Of a stretch of 64,000 bases of DNA, positions 59,831 through 64,000 are shown one piece after another. Both the position numbers and the translations under genes were made by a program. The notes beneath the pieces are model-generated. The model had not been told where the DNA came from. It was given only the letters and a program-made list of their open reading frames with translations, and ran no database searches. Source of the DNA: Melastoma dodecandrum (Eukaryota > Streptophyta > Magnoliopsida > Myrtales > Melastomataceae); the NCBI GenBank assembly GCA_029817715.1, contig JARUPY010000148.1, forward strand, positions 62,001-126,000, read 5' to 3'. Position 1 is the first letter of the stretch, and each line of letters starts with the position of its first letter.

Positions 59831-62800
59831 GCATGCTCCGTACCTTGGTGCTTCCGAACTCCCATTTATCGAAGCCTAAATGATCTCCAAAATGCTTCCC
59901 AAACTTTTCAATTATTGGAGTTCTACATTTGACATTCGGGTCCCTTACGTTTGCACAAGGAGGAAGCCCCGCGCACAACTTACGCATGGTTGTGCATCCC
60001 GCATGCTCCGTATCTTGATTGATTCCGAAAACTTGCCATTTTTCGAAGCCTTATTTTTGAAAACACCAAATGCTTCCCAAAACTATTCAAAATTGGAGTT
60101 CTACATTTGACATTCGGGACCCTTTCGTTTGACACAAGGAGGAAGCCCGCGCAAAACTTACGCAAGGTTGTGTTTTACCAACCCGCATGCTCCGAACCTT
60201 GATTGCTTCCGAATTTGCATTTTCCGAAGCCTAAATGATCCCCTAATGCTTCCCCAAACTATTCAAAATTGGAGTTCTACATTTGACGTCGGGTTACCAT
60301 TTCGTTTGCACAATGAGGAACCCCGCGCACAGCTTACGTAAGGTTTGTGCATTCCCGCATGCTTGAACCTTGTGTGCTTCCGAACTTTCACTTTTCGAAG
60401 CCTAAATTGATTCTCCAAATGCTTCCCCAAACTATTCCAATATTGGAGTTCTACATTTGACATTCGGGTCCCTTTGTTTTGCACAAAGGAGGAAGCACGC
60501 GCACAACTTAACGCAAGGTTGTGCATCCCGCATGCTTCCGAACCTTGATGCTTCCGAAACTTGCATTTTCCGAAGCCTAAATGATCCCCAAATGCTTCCC
60601 AAACTATTCAAAGTTGGCGTTCTTAAAATTTGAACTTTCGTGGTCCCTTTCGTTTGCACAATGAGGATCACCGCGCACAAACTTACGCAAAGTTTGTGCA
60701 CCCAGCATGCTGTCCCGAACATTGATGCTTCCGAACTTGCATTTTTCCGAAGCCTAAATGATTCCCAAATGCTTCCCAAACTATTCCAAAATTGGAGTTT
60801 TCTACATTTGATTTCGGGTCTCTTTCGTTTGCCCAAGGAGGAACCCCGCGCACAAATTATGCGAAGGTTGTGGCATCCAGCATGCTCCGTACCTTGGTGC
60901 TTCCGAAACTTGCATTTTCCGAAGCCTAAATGATCCCCAAATGCTTCCCAAACTATTCAAAATTTGGAGTTCTACATTTGACATTCGGAGTACTTTCGTT
61001 TGCACAAGGAGGAACCCCGCGCACAACTTACGCAAGGTTGTGCTTCCCGCATGCTGCCGATCCTTGGTGCAATCCGAAATTGCATTTTCCGAAGCCTAAA
61101 TGATCTTCCAAATGCTTCCTCAAACTATTCAAAATTGGAGTTCTACATTGAACATTCGGGGTCCCTTTCGTTTATGTACCAAGGTGGAAGCCCGCGCACA
61201 ACATTACTGCAAGGTTGTGCATCCCGTTGCTGCCGAGACCTTGATGCTTCCGAACTTGCATTTTCCGAAGCCTAAATGATCCCAAAATGGATTTTCCAAA
61301 CTATTCAAAATTGGAGTTTTACATTTGGACCATTCGGGTCCCTTTCGTTTGCACATGGAGGAACCCCGCGCACAACGTATGCAAGGTTGTGCATCCCGCA
61401 ATTTGCTCCGCAACTTGATGCTTGCGAACGTGCATTTTTCGAAGCCTAAATGATCCCTAAATGCTTCCCAAACTATTCAATAGAATTGGGAGTGTCTACA
61501 TTAGACATTCGGGTCTATTTTCGTTTGCTCAATGAGGAACCCGGCGCACAACTTACGCATGGTTGTGCAACCCCCGCATGCTACGAAACTTGGAGCTTCC
61601 GAACTTGCATTTTCCGAAGCCTAAATGATCCCCAAATTGCTTCCCAAAATATTCAAAATTGGAGTTTTACATTTGAATTTAGGGTCCCTTTGGTTTGCAC
61701 CAAGGAGGAAACCCGAGGCACAATCTATTGCAAGGTTGTGCATCCCGCATTGCTCCGTACATTGGTGCTTCCGAACTTGCATTTTCCGAAGCCTAAAATG
61801 ATCTCCGAATGCTTCCGAAACTTATTCAATAATATTGGAGTTCTACATTTGACATTCGGGTCCCTATCGTTTGCACACAAGGAGGAGCCGCGCAAAACTT
61901 ACGCAAAGGTTTGTTGCAGTCCCGCATGCTACGAACCTTGATGCTTCCGAACTTGCATTTTCCGAAGCCTTAATGATCACCAAATGCTTCCCAAACTATT
62001 CCAAAATTGGAGTTCTTAACATTAGACATTCGGGTCCATTTCGTTTGCTCAAGGAGGAACCCGGCGCAACAACTTATGCAAGGTTGTGCATCCCGCATGC
62101 TCCGTACATTGGTGCCTTCCGAACTTGCATATTCCGGAGGCCTAATTGATCCCCAAATGGCTCCCAAACTATTCACAATTGGAGTTCTACATTTTGACCA
62201 TTCGGTTCCCTTTCGTTTGCACAATGAGGAACCCCGCGCACAAATCTTACGCACTAGGTTGTGCTTCCAGCATGCTACGTACCTTGATAATTCCGAACTT
62301 TGCATTTTCCGAGAGCCTAAATGATCGTCCAAATGCCTCCAAAACTATTCAATATTGGAGTTCTACATTTGACATTCGGGTCCCTTTCGTTTGCACAAGG
62401 AGGAAGCTACGCGCATGACAACTTACGCAAGGTTGTGCATCACGCATGCTGTGACGCTTATGCCGTAAACGTTGATGCTTCCGAACTTGCATTTTACGAA
62501 GCCTAAATGATCCCCAAATGACTTCCCAAACTATTCAAAATTGGAAGTTCTACATTTGACATTCGGGTCCCTTTCGTTTGGCCCAAGGAGGAAAACCCGC
62601 GCAACAAACTATGCAAGGTTGTGCATCCCGCATGCTGCCGAACCTTGATGCTTCCGAAACTTGCATTTTACGAAGCCTAAATGATACCAAATGCCTCCCA
62701 AACAATTCAAAAATTGGAGTTCTACATTTTGACAATTCGGGTCCCTTTTCGTTTGCACGAGGAGGAACCCCTGCGCACAACTTATGCAAGGTTGTGCATT

Positions 62801-64000
62801 CCCGCATGCTCCGTACCTTGGTCGCTTCCGAACCTGCATTTATCGAAAGCCTAAATGATTCTCCAAATGCTTTCCCAAACTATTCAAAATTGGAGTTCTT
62901 ACATTTGACATTCGGCGTCCCTTTCGTTTGCACATGGAGGAAGCTCCGCGCACAACTTAACGCAAGGTTGTGCATCCCGCATGCTGCCGTAACTAGATTG
63001 ATCCGATACTTGCATTTTTCGAAGCCTTATATGAACACCAAATGCCTTCCCAAAACTATTCAAAATTGGAGTTCTACACTTTGACATTCGGGTACCTTTC
63101 GTTTGCAACAAGGAGGATGTCCCCGCGCAAAACTTACGCAGAGGTTGTGCATCACGCATGCTGGAACCGTAAGTTGATGCTTCCGAACTTTGCATTTTCC
63201 GAAGCCTAAATGATCCCCAAATGCTTCCCAAAACTATTTCAAAAATGGAGTTCTAAATTTGACATTCGGGTTCCCTTTCGTTTAGCCCAAGGAGGAACCC
63301 CCTAGTGCGCACAACTTACGCAAGGTTGTGCATCCCGCATGCTCCGTACCTTGATGCTTCCGAACTTGCATTTTCCGAAGCCTATATGATCCACAAATGC
63401 CTCCCAAAACTATTTCAAAATTGGAGTTTTAACATTTGACTATTCGGGTCCCGTTCGTTTGCCCGGAGGAGGAAAACCCCGCGCACAACTTATGCATGGT
63501 TGTGCATCCCGCTTTGCTCCGTACCTTGATGCTTCCGAACCTGCATTTTATCGAAGCCTAAAGGATCTCCAAAATGTCTTCCCAAAACTATTTCAAAATT
63601 GGAGTTCTACATTTGGACATTCCGGGTCCCTTTCAGTTTGCACAAGGAGGATAGCCATGCGCACAACTTACGCAAGGTTGTGGCATCCCGCATGACGAAC
63701 CTTGATGATTCCGAACTTGCATTTTCCGAAGCACTTAATGAAACACCAAAAAATGGGTTCCCAAAAACTATTCAAAATTGGAGTTCTACATTTGACATTC
63801 GGGTCCCTTTCGTTTGCACAAGGAGGGAAGCCCTCTAGCGCACAACTATTACGCAAGGTTGTGCACCCAGCATGCTCCGAAAACCTTGATGCATTCCGAA
63901 CGTGGCATTTTTCGACAGCCTTAATGATCCCCAACTGCTTCCCAAACTATTAAAAATTGGAGTTTCTATATTTGACACTTCGGGGTCCCTTTTCGTTTGC
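59830..64000 (+). repeat. Indel-rich satellite (old array edge or unpolished sequence)
   Basis: From about 59,858 (cttccgaactcccatttatcg) monomers suddenly carry small insertions and deletions every few tens of bases, with lengths of about 165-180 bp. Monomer order and orientation are unchanged, and about 24 copies can be followed. Some variants recur in several monomers: aggaagcc for aggaaccc (59,961, 60,141, 61,190, 62,401, 62,940), ccgaacc for ccgtacc (60,190, 60,538, 62,638), and ccttat or cttaatg with aacacc or aaacacc (60,048, 63,020, 63,728). No gene or transposon is recognisable. Confidence 0.85.

Overview
This window is plant nuclear heterochromatin. More than 85% of it is one tandem satellite with a 167-bp monomer (roughly 337 copies, all in the same orientation). 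It is interrupted by two insertions of one LTR-retrotransposon family. The plant assignment rests on the element: a Ty3/gypsy chromovirus with an initiator-Met tRNA primer site and a CRM-like protein core. A nucleosome-sized monomer together with a CRM-like element suggests a centromeric or pericentromeric position. That is inference; no host gene or species marker is present.

Layout: (1) 1 to about 11,770 is a fairly homogeneous array that mixes a few monomer types, with local 334- and 835-bp duplications. (2) About 11,770-21,389 is a more diverged array with mixed monomer types, a 500-bp trimer and a 7-mer of about 1,166 bp. (3) 21,390-28,152 is a nested insertion: a minus-strand solo LTR, split near its end by a complete plus-strand element of the same family (22,189-28,110). 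(4) 28,153-35,501 is about 44 diverged monomers. (5) 35,502-36,305 is a second minus-strand solo LTR. (6) 36,306 to about 41,110 is diverged array, ending at a ragged junction. (7) About 41,170-59,830 is a very homogeneous array containing a 3.34-kb (20-monomer) tandem duplication. (8) 59,830-64,000 is satellite full of small indels, either an old array edge or unpolished sequence.

The only convincing protein gene is the intact gag-pol of the nested element (23,051-27,379, 1,442 aa). All catalytic motifs are present, and the reading frame runs through the polypurine tract and ends inside the 3' LTR. The two LTRs differ by one substitution and one 29-bp repeat unit, so the insertion is very recent.

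The order of events can be read from the sequence. An older element inserted in a monomer with TSD ttggt and shrank to a solo LTR. That LTR and its flanking satellite were duplicated, giving a second copy about 44 monomers away. A young element then inserted, in the opposite orientation, into one of the two solo LTRs with TSD ctgcg. Diverged monomers surround the transposons, and homogeneous arrays lie outside them on both sides, which fits satellite expansion by layers. I found no unknown protein system. The noteworthy content is the array architecture, the dyads conserved in the monomer and the nested duplication history.
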